From: Leifsonia sp. Root227
GTDB taxonomy: Bacteria; Actinomycetota; Actinomycetes; Actinomycetales; Microbacteriaceae
DNA length: 64,000 bases
Reading direction: 5' to 3'
Assembly (NCBI RefSeq): GCF_001428745.1
Contig: NZ_LMIO01000003.1
Location: 496,001 to 560,000 of the forward strand
The notes beneath the pieces are model-generated. The model worked only from the letters and a program-made list of their open reading frames with translations, did not search any database and was not told where the DNA came from. The translations under genes and the position numbers were made by a program. Positions 16,126 to 24,380 of the stretch are shown one piece after another. Each line of letters opens with the position of its first letter. The first letter of the stretch is position 1.

Positions 16126-16956
16126 ATGACGCACCTGATCGACGCCGCTTCCCTCGCTGCCGCACTGACCGCATCCACGCCACCGCGGGTGCTCGACGTG
16201 CGCTGGAAGCTCGGCGGCCCTCCCGGCGCGCAGGAGTACGCAGCCGGCCACATTCCCGAAGCGGTATACGTCGATCTGGACACCGAGCTGGCCGGGCACG
16301 GGCTGCCGACGGATGGTCGCCACCCGCTGCCGACGCCGGAGGACTTCCAGGATGCGGTGCGCGGCTGGGGGCTCAACGACGGCGACGAGGTCGTGGTCTA
16401 CGACGATGTCTCCGGCACCTCGGCTGCGCGCGCCTGGTGGCTGCTCAGGCACGCCGGATTCGCGAGCGTGCGCGTGCTGGACGGTGGGCTGGCGGCCTGG
16501 CGCGCGGCCGGCGGAGCGCTGGAGACGGCGGCGAACATCCCGGAGCGGGGGACGGCCACCGTCGCGTACGGCGCGCTGCCGACGATCGACGCCGACAGCG
16601 CGGCCGGCTTCCCCGCGGCCGGTGTGCTGCTCGACGCCCGCGCAGGTGAGCGCTTTCGTGGCGAGGTGGAGCCTGTCGACCCGCGGGCCGGTCACATCCC
16701 CGGCGCGGTGAGCGCGCCGACGACAGAGAACCTCGCCGCTGATGGAATGCTGCTGCCCGCCGACGTGCTGGCCGACCGGTTCGCGGCGCTCGGGGTCACC
16801 CAGGATGCGCCGGTCGCCGTGTACTGCGGCTCCGGGGTGACCGCCGCCCACGAGATCCTCGCACTCGAGGTCGCCGGCTTCCGCGCAGCGCTGTATCCCG
16901 GTTCGTTCTCCGCGTGGTCCAACGACGCACAGCGGCCGGTGGCGATGGGCGCCTGA
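16126..16956 (+). CDS. sulfurtransferase, two rhodanese domains (3-mercaptopyruvate type)
   Basis: Tandem-rhodanese protein of 276 residues. The N-terminal domain (about 5-125) has no catalytic Cys (YDDVSGTSAARAW); the C-terminal domain has Cys234 in the loop CGSGVTA, the signature of 3-mercaptopyruvate sulfurtransferases rather than thiosulfate enzymes. It should transfer sulfane sulfur from mercaptopyruvate to thiols or cyanide in the cytosol. ATG 16126 is preceded by GGAGG; an in-frame ATG 9 nt upstream is possible. It precedes a PLP cysteine-synthase-like gene, which fits sulfur amino-acid metabolism. Confidence 0.88.
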   Translation: MTHLIDAASLAAALTASTPPRVLDVRWKLGGPPGAQEYAAGHIPEAVYVDLDTELAGHGLPTDGRHPLPTPEDFQDAVRGWGLNDGDEVVVYDDVSGTSAARAWWLLRHAGFASVRVLDGGLAAWRAAGGALETAANIPERGTATVAYGALPTIDADSAAGFPAAGVLLDARAGERFRGEVEPVDPRAGHIPGAVSAPTTENLAADGMLLPADVLADRFAALGVTQDAPVAVYCGSGVTAAHEILALEVAGFRAALYPGSFSAWSNDAQRPVAMGA

Positions 16957-17043
16957 CCCCGGCCGCGTCGGATGCTACGGCGTGTGACGTAACAGTCGGC
17001 AACAGCCGTGCACGGCCACGGGATGCGCGCCTAGTGTCTCTGC

Positions 17044-18087
17044 ATGACCACCGTGGATGTGCGCCCAGCCGGGCCGATCGGCACCGCAGGCGCGGACGCT
17101 GCGCTCGCGGCGTCCGGCGAGGTCTTCGACTCGGTCGCCTCCCTCATCGGCAACACCCCGGTGGTGGAGCTGCGGTCGCTCACGCGCGGTCTCGCATCCC
17201 GGGTGTTCGTCAAGCTGGAGGGGCGCAACCCCGGCGGCTCGTCCAAGGACCGCATCGCGCTGAACATGATCCGCACAGCGGAGGCCGATGGAGCTCTCGC
17301 GCCAGGCGGGACGATCGTCGAGGCGACGAGCGGCAACACCGGCATCGGCCTCGCCCTGATCGGGCGCCTCACCGGGCATCCTGTCGTCATCGTGCACGCC
17401 AGCGACATCTCCGACGAGAAGCGCAAGGTGCTCACGGCATACGGAGCGCGGCTGGTCGTCGCCGACTGGGAGGCCGGACCGGACGATCCGGCCAACCCGC
17501 GGGCCGTCGCCGACAGGATCGCGGCGGAGACGCCGGGCTCGTGGCGTCCTGCGCAGTTCGCCAACGCGGCCAATCCCGCCGCCCACTACCAGGGCACCGG
17601 CCCGGAGATCTGGCGGCAGACCGCGGGAAGCGTCACCCACTTCGTCGCCTCCATCGGCACAGGAGGCACCGTCAGCGGCACCGGGCGGTTCCTCAAAGAC
17701 GTGAGCTCGGGCGGCGTGCGGGTGATCGGTGCGAACCCGGTCGGCTCGACGTACGCGGGCGGAGCGCCAGGGCGCATCCTGGTCGACGGCGTCGGCTCCG
17801 CGTGGCCGCGCGAGTGGTGGCCGCACACCTTCGACTCCGACGTGCTCGACGAGGTGCGCACGATCGACGACCGCGAGGTCTACGCGACCGTCCGCAGGCT
17901 CGCCGCAGAGGAGGCGCTGCTGCTCGGGCCGTCGTCCGGTCTCGCCGTCGCCGTCGCCCTCCGCACGGCACGGGATGCGCGTCCGGGCTCCGTGGTCGTG
18001 GCCATCGCCCCGGACGGCGGCATCAACTACCTCACCAAAGCGTTCGACCCCGACTGGCTTGCCGAGTCCGGGCTGGGCGCTGACTGA
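17044..18087 (+). CDS. PLP-dependent cysteine synthase family protein
   Basis: Fold-type II PLP enzyme of 347 residues. The PLP lysine is Lys68 in NPGGSSKDR, the substrate loop is SGNTGIGLA, and the phosphate-binding loop is GTGGTVSGTG. Family members make cysteine from O-acetylserine or the reverse, releasing sulfide (cysteine desulfhydrase). The missing classical TSGNTG start (here ATSGNTGIG) and SSK instead of SVK place it among the less characterised actinobacterial paralogs. TAGTGT lies 6 nt before the ATG, so it is probably leaderless. It leads a three-gene operon with gaps of 12 and 13 nt. Confidence 0.85.
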   Translation: MTTVDVRPAGPIGTAGADAALAASGEVFDSVASLIGNTPVVELRSLTRGLASRVFVKLEGRNPGGSSKDRIALNMIRTAEADGALAPGGTIVEATSGNTGIGLALIGRLTGHPVVIVHASDISDEKRKVLTAYGARLVVADWEAGPDDPANPRAVADRIAAETPGSWRPAQFANAANPAAHYQGTGPEIWRQTAGSVTHFVASIGTGGTVSGTGRFLKDVSSGGVRVIGANPVGSTYAGGAPGRILVDGVGSAWPREWWPHTFDSDVLDEVRTIDDREVYATVRRLAAEEALLLGPSSGLAVAVALRTARDARPGSVVVAIAPDGGINYLTKAFDPDWLAESGLGAD

Positions 18088-18099
18088 CAGAAAGCACTC

Positions 18100-19401
18100 A
18101 TGAGTCTTCTCCACTTCGGCTGGTTCCTCGGCGCCGGGTTCGGTGTTCAGGGCTGGGGCGACCCCAGCTACGGCATCGGCTACGACTGGAAGCAGCCGCA
18201 GGTGTACCAGGACGCCGCTCGCGTGTTCGAGGCGAGCGGGTTCGACCTGTTCATCATCGAGGACGGCGTCGCCGTCCCGGACACCTACGGAGGCACGGCG
18301 GAGGTCAACCTGTCCGCTGCCCGCTTCGTGCCGAAGCATGACCCCCTTCCGCTGGTGCCGTACCTGCTCGGGGCGACGAGCAATCTCGGCATCGTGCCGA
18401 CGCTCAGCGCCAGCTTCTACGAGCCGTTCACCGCCGCGCGCCTGCTGTCGACCCTGCAGCACTTCGCGGGAGGACGTCTCGGCTTCAACGTCGTCACCAG
18501 CGGCTCAGACCTTGCGGCGCAGAACTACGGTCTCGACAAGCAGGTCGACCACGACCTCCGCTACGACAGGGCCGACGAGTGGGTGGATGTGGTCCGCAAG
18601 CTCTGGCGCAGCTGGGAGCCGGACGCGATCCTCGAGGACACGGAGCGCGGCGTGTTCGCCGACTTCCGCAAGGTGCACACCATCGACCACGACGGCCGGT
18701 TCTTTCAGGTGCGCGGCCCGCTCAACACCGCACCGGCCGCCGAGGAGCCGGTGATGGTGCAGGCAGGAGCCTCCGGGCGTGGCCGCGACTTCGCAGGCAA
18801 GAACTCGGACGTGGTGCTCGCGCTCGCTTCCACCCCTGAGCGGATGCGGGAGTACCGGGACAGCATCCGCGAGGTCGCCGCATCCACCGGGCGCGATCCT
18901 GACTCGATCAAGGTGCTGTTCGTCGTCAACCCGATCGTCACGGCGAACGCGGAGGAGACCGCGAGCGTCAAGGCGGCCAGGGCGGAGCTCACGCAGGCGG
19001 CCATCGACGAGGCGCTGCAGTCCATCTCCTACCTGAGCGGTGTGGACTTCAAAGCGTTCGACCTCGACGCTCCGCTGCCGGAGCTGAGCACGAACAGCAA
19101 TCAGGGCACGCTCGACAACTTCGTGAAGTCGGCGCCGGAGGGATCGACGCTGCGCGAGATCCTGCAGGCCAGAGCGCGCAAGGACGGGCTGGCGATCGTC
19201 GGTACGGCGGACGAGATCGCCGACCACCTCGGCGAGCTCGGGGCCGCGGTCGGCGGCGACGGCTTCCTGTTCACCGGCCAGGTGCACCCGGCGAACGTGC
19301 ACCGCACGCTCGACGCACTCGTGCCTGCCCTGCGCCGCCGCGGGCTGATCCGCACGGAGTTCGGTGGCAGCGGGCTCCGGCAGAACCTGCTCGCGTTTTG
19401 A
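18100..19401 (+). CDS. LLM class flavin-dependent monooxygenase (NtaA/SnaA/DszA type)
   Basis: TIM-barrel, FMNH2-dependent monooxygenase of 433 residues. Typical segments are FEASGFDLFIIED, LGIVPTLSASFYEPF, RLGFNVVTSGSD and the phosphate-contact region QAGASGRGRDFA. This subgroup oxidises sulfones, aminopolycarboxylates and thioethers with FMNH2 from a partner reductase. No reductase is adjacent; the FMN reductases at 33.0 and 45.0 kb could serve. It lies in an operon between a cysteine-synthase-like enzyme and a histidase-fold lyase, which suggests work on a sulfur- or nitrogen-containing amino-acid derivative (inference). Confidence 0.85.
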   Translation: MSLLHFGWFLGAGFGVQGWGDPSYGIGYDWKQPQVYQDAARVFEASGFDLFIIEDGVAVPDTYGGTAEVNLSAARFVPKHDPLPLVPYLLGATSNLGIVPTLSASFYEPFTAARLLSTLQHFAGGRLGFNVVTSGSDLAAQNYGLDKQVDHDLRYDRADEWVDVVRKLWRSWEPDAILEDTERGVFADFRKVHTIDHDGRFFQVRGPLNTAPAAEEPVMVQAGASGRGRDFAGKNSDVVLALASTPERMREYRDSIREVAASTGRDPDSIKVLFVVNPIVTANAEETASVKAARAELTQAAIDEALQSISYLSGVDFKAFDLDAPLPELSTNSNQGTLDNFVKSAPEGSTLREILQARARKDGLAIVGTADEIADHLGELGAAVGGDGFLFTGQVHPANVHRTLDALVPALRRRGLIRTEFGGSGLRQNLLAF

Positions 19402-19414
19402 CGGGGATGGTCTG

Positions 19415-20896
19415 ATGTCGCGCCGCGTGATCGTGCTCACGACGGACGCGCCGACGACGGACGACATCGTCGCCATCGCCGACGGCGCGACGGTGGAGCT
19501 CTCCGCCGAGGTGCGGGATGCCCTGGCCGCCTCGCGCGCTGTCGTCGAGCGGGCGATCGAGGCGGGGGAGCCCGTCTACGGTCTCAATCGCAGACTCGGC
19601 GCGGGCCGGGATGCGGCAGTCGACCCGGCCGGGTTCGCCGAGTTCCAGCGCCGCACCATCGCCAACCACCGCGGCGGAACGGGCGAGCCGCTGGCGGCGC
19701 GCGAGGTGCGCGCGGTGATCGCCGCGCGGCTCGCCGGGTTCACCCGCGGAGGCGCTGGAGTGCGGCCGGAGCTGGCGGAGGCGTACGCCGCGCTGCTCGA
19801 CGCCGGCGTGCATCCGGTGGTGCCGCGGCGCGGATCGGTGGGGGCGGCAGACCTGACCGTGCTCGCAGAGGTGGCGGCCGTTGTCACCGGAGACGGCCTC
19901 GTGCTCCGCGATGGCGGCGACGGTCCGCCCCGTCCCGCTGCCGAAGCGCTCGCGGCCGCGGGCCTCGCCCCGCTCGCCCTCGCCCCGCACGAAGGGATCG
20001 CCGTGCTCAGCGCGAACGCGTACAGCATCGGCGTCGGTGCGCTTGTCGCTTCTGACGCCGCCGCACTCGCCGAGGCGGCCGACCTCACGGTGGCCCTGTC
20101 GCTCGAAGCGGTCGGCGCGGCATCGCCGGCTGGCAACCTCAGCCCGTACAGCACTGTCGTCGCCGACGCACGGGGCGGGACCGGTCAGCGGGCGTCAGCG
20201 GAGCGCATCCGGGATGCTGTCGCAGGCGGAGCCCTGGAACGGCCAGGACGCACGGTGAGCGTGCAGGACCCTCTGGCCTTCCGCACGGCCCCGCAGCTCC
20301 ACGGTGCGCTGCGCGAGGCCGTCGACCGGCTGCGCGCCGAACTCGACCTCGAACTCGCCGCCCGCAGCGAGAATCCGGTGGTCGACGTGCCGAGCGGTCG
20401 CATGGTGTCCGGCGGCAACTTCCAGGCGCTGCCGCTCGCTCTCGCGTTCGAGAACCTGCGGCTGGTGCTCGCGCACGTCGCGTCGGCGTCGGAGCGGCGC
20501 ACGGCGGCGCACTCGCTCGCGCTCGCGCCGTCGCGCGCGGCGGGGGAGACGCGCATCCCCGGCCTGCTGCTCTACGCGGCAGCCGCCGCCGTCGCGGAGC
20601 TCCGCCAGCTCGCGGCACCGGTGACCCTCGGAATCACCACGCTCTCCGGCGTCGAGGACCACGCGACGCTCGCGCCGGTCGCTCTCCAGCTCGCGCAGCG
20701 CTCGCTCGCGCTCACCGGCGAGGTTCTCGCGATCGAGGCCCTGCACGCGACCGACCTGCTCGGTGTCGGCGGTGCGACGGCGACGGGCGCGCGCACGGGC
20801 GCGCTGCAGGCGTCGCTCTCCGCGCTGGTCGACGACGCTCTTCCCGCGGCAACGCTCGCGGAGACCGCTCAGAGCGTCTTGCGGAACGCCAGGTAG
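19415..20896 (+). CDS. aromatic amino acid lyase (HAL/PAL) family protein without the MIO triad
   Basis: Protein of 493 residues with the histidase/PAL fold. Recognisable are VYGLN (Tyr55), RRGSVGAADL, LSANAYSIG, QDPLAFRTAPQLHGAL, SENPVVD and GGNFQALPLAL. The Ala-Ser-Gly that cyclises into the MIO electrophile is absent: residues 143-147 read GAADL where active lyases read GASGDL. The NTGFG loop after the Tyr is also changed (NRRLG). It may be inactive or use MIO-free elimination, as reported for ergothionase. ATG 19415 is 13 nt after the monooxygenase stop. The 3' end overlaps the convergent GNAT gene by 28 bp. Confidence 0.85.
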   Translation: MSRRVIVLTTDAPTTDDIVAIADGATVELSAEVRDALAASRAVVERAIEAGEPVYGLNRRLGAGRDAAVDPAGFAEFQRRTIANHRGGTGEPLAAREVRAVIAARLAGFTRGGAGVRPELAEAYAALLDAGVHPVVPRRGSVGAADLTVLAEVAAVVTGDGLVLRDGGDGPPRPAAEALAAAGLAPLALAPHEGIAVLSANAYSIGVGALVASDAAALAEAADLTVALSLEAVGAASPAGNLSPYSTVVADARGGTGQRASAERIRDAVAGGALERPGRTVSVQDPLAFRTAPQLHGALREAVDRLRAELDLELAARSENPVVDVPSGRMVSGGNFQALPLALAFENLRLVLAHVASASERRTAAHSLALAPSRAAGETRIPGLLLYAAAAAVAELRQLAAPVTLGITTLSGVEDHATLAPVALQLAQRSLALTGEVLAIEALHATDLLGVGGATATGARTGALQASLSALVDDALPAATLAETAQSVLRNAR

Positions 20897-21375
20897 GAGA
20901 CGGCCTCCCAGTCGCCGTCGATGTCGAACAGCGGCTCGTAGCCGAGGGAGAGGTACAGCGCGACCGCCTCCGGCTGCCTGGCGCCCGTGGTCAGCACGAT
21001 GTTCCGGATGCCACGCCGTTCGGCCTCCGCCTCCAGCTCCGCCATCACGCGCCTGGCGAGCCCCCGGCGGCGATACGCCGAGTGCGTCCAGACCCGCTTC
21101 ACTTCGACGGTCGCGTCGTCCTCGCGCATGAACGCGCCGCCCGCGACAGGCTCGCCGTCCACCAGCAGCAGGATGAACGTGCCTCCGTGGTCGGCGGCGA
21201 AGCGCTCGGCGGGGTAGCGGGACAACTCGACGGACGACGGGATGCCGTCGTTCAGCCCGTAGCGCTCGTCGTACTCCCGCGACAGCTCGGCGACCAGCGG
21301 GGCGGCGAGGGCGTCGTCCGGGGTCGTCACGAGCACGACGGCGGATGCGGCGAAGTCGGCAGTGTGTTCGGTCAC
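20869..21375 (-). CDS. GNAT family N-acetyltransferase
   Basis: Acetyl-CoA-dependent acetyltransferase of 168 residues. The CoA pyrophosphate loop is RRRGLARRV, followed by the C-terminal strand segment LYLSLGYEPL. GTG 21375 was chosen because TATCGT lies exactly 6 nt upstream (leaderless); a start 39 nt further upstream would place the promoter inside the gene. The substrate is unknown. Its 3' end overlaps the 3' end of the lyase gene by 28 bp, so the two transcripts can pair. Confidence 0.82.
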   Translation of the reverse strand: MTEHTADFAASAVVLVTTPDDALAAPLVAELSREYDERYGLNDGIPSSVELSRYPAERFAADHGGTFILLLVDGEPVAGGAFMREDDATVEVKRVWTHSAYRRRGLARRVMAELEAEAERRGIRNIVLTTGARQPEAVALYLSLGYEPLFDIDGDWEAVSYLAFRKTL

Positions 21376-21607
21376 CAAACGACGATATCCCGGCAGGCGC
21401 GTCTCGTGCATCACCGGCCCGGACTTCGTCGTGGTTAAGTGTGTCTGGCTGCGGAATCAGTGCAATAAATCCCGAAACCTGCCGGAAATCTCCGTGAAAA
21501 ACTGCGTTGCACGCGTGATTTAGTGTGAATGAACCGCCCTGCGGCTGAGGTATGCTCCCATCACCCGCACCTGCATCTCCTGCACAGGAAGAAGGACGAA
21601 CCCCATT

Positions 21608-22507
21608 ATGCGCATCCGATCCGTGGCCTCCGTGGCCGCCATCGCCGCCGTTGCAGCGCTTGCGCTCAGCGGCTGTGTCGACAACTCCACTCCGGCCGAC
21701 AGCAGCTCACCGTCGAGCGCGTCCGGCGTGAAGAAGGACGACGCCCTCGCCGGTCAGCTGCCCGCCGACATCAAGAAGGCCGGCGTGCTCACCGTCGGCA
21801 TGGACAACACCTATCCGCCGAACGAGTACAAGGACGACAGCGGCCAGCCCGCCGGCTGGGAGGTCGAGCTGACCAACGCCATCGGCGCCAAGCTCGGACT
21901 CAAGATCAACTACGCCATCGCCAAGTTCGACAACATCATCCCGAGCGTCGTCGGAGGAAAGGACGACTTCGGAATGTCGTCGTTCACCGACACGACCGAG
22001 CGTGAGAAGCAGGTCGACTTCGTGAACTACTACACCGCCGGCATCATGTGGGCGTCCGCCAAGGGCAAGACGATCGACCCGGACAACGCCTGCGGCCTCA
22101 AGGTCGCCGTCCAGGCCACCACCTACGAGGACACCGACGAGGTCCCCGCCAAGTCGAAGGCGTGCACGGACGCCGGCAAGCCCGCCATCCAGGCGCTGCG
22201 CTTCGACACCCAGGATGCGGCGACCAACGCCGTCGTCCTCGGTCAGGCCGACGCCCTCAGCGCCGACTCGCCCGTCACCCTGTACGCCATCTCGAAGTCC
22301 AGCGGCAAGCTGCAGGCAGCCGGCAAGGCCTTCGAGGTCGCCCCGTACGGTCTGCCCGTCGCCAAGGACTCCAAGTTCACGAAGGTGCTCCAGAAGACGG
22401 TCCAGGCTCTGATCGACGACGGCACGTACGGCAAGATCCTCGACAAGTGGGGCGTCTCCGACGGCGCCGTCACCACGGCCGACCTCAACGCCGCCTCGAA
22501 GGGCTGA
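21608..22507 (+). CDS. amino acid ABC transporter, substrate-binding lipoprotein
   Basis: Periplasmic-type binding protein (family 3) of 299 residues, anchored by a lipidated Cys23 (signal peptide with lipobox LSGC at 20-23) followed by a Ser/Thr/Ala linker. The mature part starts at about residue 55 (AGVLTVGMDNTYPPNEY), typical for polar amino acids, glutamine or opine-like ligands. First gene of a binding protein-permease-ATPase operon. RBS is AGGAAGAAGG. A TATGCT -10 candidate lies about 55 bp upstream. It may supply the substrate of the neighbouring lyase/monooxygenase operon (inference). Confidence 0.9.
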   Translation: MRIRSVASVAAIAAVAALALSGCVDNSTPADSSSPSSASGVKKDDALAGQLPADIKKAGVLTVGMDNTYPPNEYKDDSGQPAGWEVELTNAIGAKLGLKINYAIAKFDNIIPSVVGGKDDFGMSSFTDTTEREKQVDFVNYYTAGIMWASAKGKTIDPDNACGLKVAVQATTYEDTDEVPAKSKACTDAGKPAIQALRFDTQDAATNAVVLGQADALSADSPVTLYAISKSSGKLQAAGKAFEVAPYGLPVAKDSKFTKVLQKTVQALIDDGTYGKILDKWGVSDGAVTTADLNAASKG

Positions 22508-22512
22508 GTGAC

Positions 22513-23499
22513 ATGTCCCTGGGCAACCAGGACCGGCCGGCGACGGGCTCCATCCCGTCGCCGGCCGGCGCTCCTCCCACGTCAGAGCCGATCAAGGCCA
22601 TCAAGCTCAAGCACCCGTGGCGGATCGTCTTCGCCGTCGTGCTCATCCTGCTGGTCGTCTGGTTCATCATCGACGCGTCCCAGCGCGAGGCGTACGGCTG
22701 GCAGTACGTCGGCAAGTACATCTTCGACAAGCGCATCAGCGCCGCCGCGCTCGTCACCCTGCAGCTGACCGTCTACTCGATGATCATCGGCGTGATCCTC
22801 GGCCTCTGCCTCGCCGTGATGCGGCTGTCGCCGAACCCGGTGGTCAAGTCCATCGCCTGGCTCTACCTCTGGATCTTCCGCGGCACCCCCGTGTACGTCC
22901 AGCTGGTGTTCTGGGGCCTGTTCTCGCTGATCTACCCCAAGATCTTCCTCGGCGTGCCGTGGACGGACTGGGGCGTGTCCTTCGACCTGGCGTTCATGCA
23001 GAACGCGTTCATCATCGCCATCATCGGCCTCGCGCTCAACGAAGCGGCGTACATGGCCGAGATCGTGCGCGCCGGGCTCCTCTCGGTCGACTCCGGCCAG
23101 GAAGAGGCGGCGACAGCGCTCGGGATGGGCTGGGGCCGCACGATGACCCGCATCGTCATCCCGCAGGCTATGCGCGTCATCATCCCGCCGACAGGCAACG
23201 AAGTGATCTCGATGCTGAAGACCACATCGCTGGTGGCGGCCATCCCGCTGACCACCGACCTGTACGGCGTCGCGCGGGACATCTCCGCCGTCACATACAC
23301 GCCGGTGCCGCTGCTGATCGTCGCCTCCTGCTGGTACCTGCTCTTCACCTCGATCCTGATGGTGGGGCAGTACTTCCTCGAGCGCCGGTTCTCGCGCGGA
23401 GTGAACGCACGCAGGCCGGACCGCGGCGACGGAGCCGCCCTGACCGGCGCCGTTCCCGTCGCAGGCGCGCCCGGCAACGACCTGGGAGGTAAAGGATGA
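22513..23499 (+). CDS. amino acid ABC transporter permease
   Basis: HisM/GlnP-type inner-membrane permease of 328 residues. A first helix lies at about residues 40-57, then the BPD transport domain with the family signature [16 protein letters not shown] and the EAA loop [20 protein letters not shown] that docks on the ATPase. The unusual hydrophilic ends (about 35 N-terminal and 40 C-terminal residues, Pro/Gly/Ala-rich) are common in actinobacterial members. Starts 5 nt after the binding-protein stop; its stop overlaps the ATPase start (ATGA). Confidence 0.92.
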   Translation: MSLGNQDRPATGSIPSPAGAPPTSEPIKAIKLKHPWRIVFAVVLILLVVWFIIDASQREAYGWQYVGKYIFDKRISAAALVTLQLTVYSMIIGVILGLCLAVMRLSPNPVVKSIAWLYLWIFRGTPVYVQLVFWGLFSLIYPKIFLGVPWTDWGVSFDLAFMQNAFIIAIIGLALNEAAYMAEIVRAGLLSVDSGQEEAATALGMGWGRTMTRIVIPQAMRVIIPPTGNEVISMLKTTSLVAAIPLTTDLYGVARDISAVTYTPVPLLIVASCWYLLFTSILMVGQYFLERRFSRGVNARRPDRGDGAALTGAVPVAGAPGNDLGGKG

Positions 23500-24287
23500 G
23501 CGACCGCGTTTCCCCCTCGACGCCGGGGACCCCGATGGTCCTCGCCGACGGCGTCTCGAAGAGCTTCGGCTCCAACGAGGTGCTGAAGAGCATCTCGCTG
23601 TCGGTCAACCCTGGCGAGGTGCTGTGCATCGTCGGCCCGAGCGGTTCCGGCAAGTCGACCTTCCTGCGCTGCATCAACCACCTCGAACGCGTGGATGCCG
23701 GACGCCTGTCGGTCGACGGCCAGCTGGTCGGCTACCGGCAGCACGGCGACAAGCTCTACGAGCTGAAGCCCAAGGAGGCCGCGAAGCAGCGCCGCGAGAT
23801 CGGCATGGTGTTCCAGCGGTTCAACCTGTTCCCGCACATGACGGCGCTGGAGAACGTGATCGAGGCGCCGATCAGGGTCAAGGGCGTTCCGAAGGCGCAG
23901 GCCGTCGCCCGCGCGCAGGAGCTGCTGACCAGGGTCGGGCTCGGCACCAAGGGCGATCACTACCCTGCGCACCTCTCCGGAGGTCAGCAGCAGCGCGTCG
24001 CCATCGCGCGGGCGCTGGCGATGGACCCGAAGCTGATGCTGTTCGACGAGCCGACCTCGGCGCTCGACCCCGAGCTCGTCGGTGAGGTGCTCGACGTCAT
24101 GAAGGGGCTCGCCGCATCCGGTATGACCATGATCGTGGTCACGCACGAGATGGGCTTCGCCCGCGAGGTCGCCGACGAGCTGGTCTTCATGGACGGCGGC
24201 GTCGTCGTCGAGTCGGGGGACCCGCGCGAGGTCCTCGCCAACCCCCAGCACCAGCGCACCCAGGCCTTCCTCTCCAAGGTGCTCTAG
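23496..24287 (+). CDS. amino acid ABC transporter ATP-binding protein
   Basis: Energy-coupling ATPase of the GlnQ/HisP group (263 residues). Walker A is GPSGSGKST, the signature is LSGGQQQR, Walker B is [14 protein letters not shown] and the switch His is in [17 protein letters not shown]. All catalytic motifs are intact. The start overlaps the permease stop by the ATGA arrangement. A long hairpin follows 24 nt after the stop and probably ends transcription. Confidence 0.95.
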   Translation: MSDRVSPSTPGTPMVLADGVSKSFGSNEVLKSISLSVNPGEVLCIVGPSGSGKSTFLRCINHLERVDAGRLSVDGQLVGYRQHGDKLYELKPKEAAKQRREIGMVFQRFNLFPHMTALENVIEAPIRVKGVPKAQAVARAQELLTRVGLGTKGDHYPAHLSGGQQQRVAIARALAMDPKLMLFDEPTSALDPELVGEVLDVMKGLAASGMTMIVVTHEMGFAREVADELVFMDGGVVVESGDPREVLANPQHQRTQAFLSKVL

Positions 24288-24311
24288 CCCCCTCGCCCCG
24301 TCCCCCAAGCA

Positions 24312-24373
24312 ATCGAGCCGGGACTTGTGCACACTCCGACACGGCGTGTCGCGTGCACAAGTCCCGGCTCGAT
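24312..24373. terminator. bidirectional hairpin with 21-bp perfect stem
   Basis: Arms 24312-24332 and 24353-24373 are perfectly complementary over 21 bp; the 20-nt loop contains a second stem (CGACAC 24337-24342 with GTGTCG 24346-24351). It fills the gap between the convergent ATPase and hrpA genes. There is no U-tract. It is much longer and more perfect than an ordinary terminator, so it may be a dispersed palindromic element reused as one. Confidence 0.8.
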
Positions 24374-24380
24374 GGCGTCG

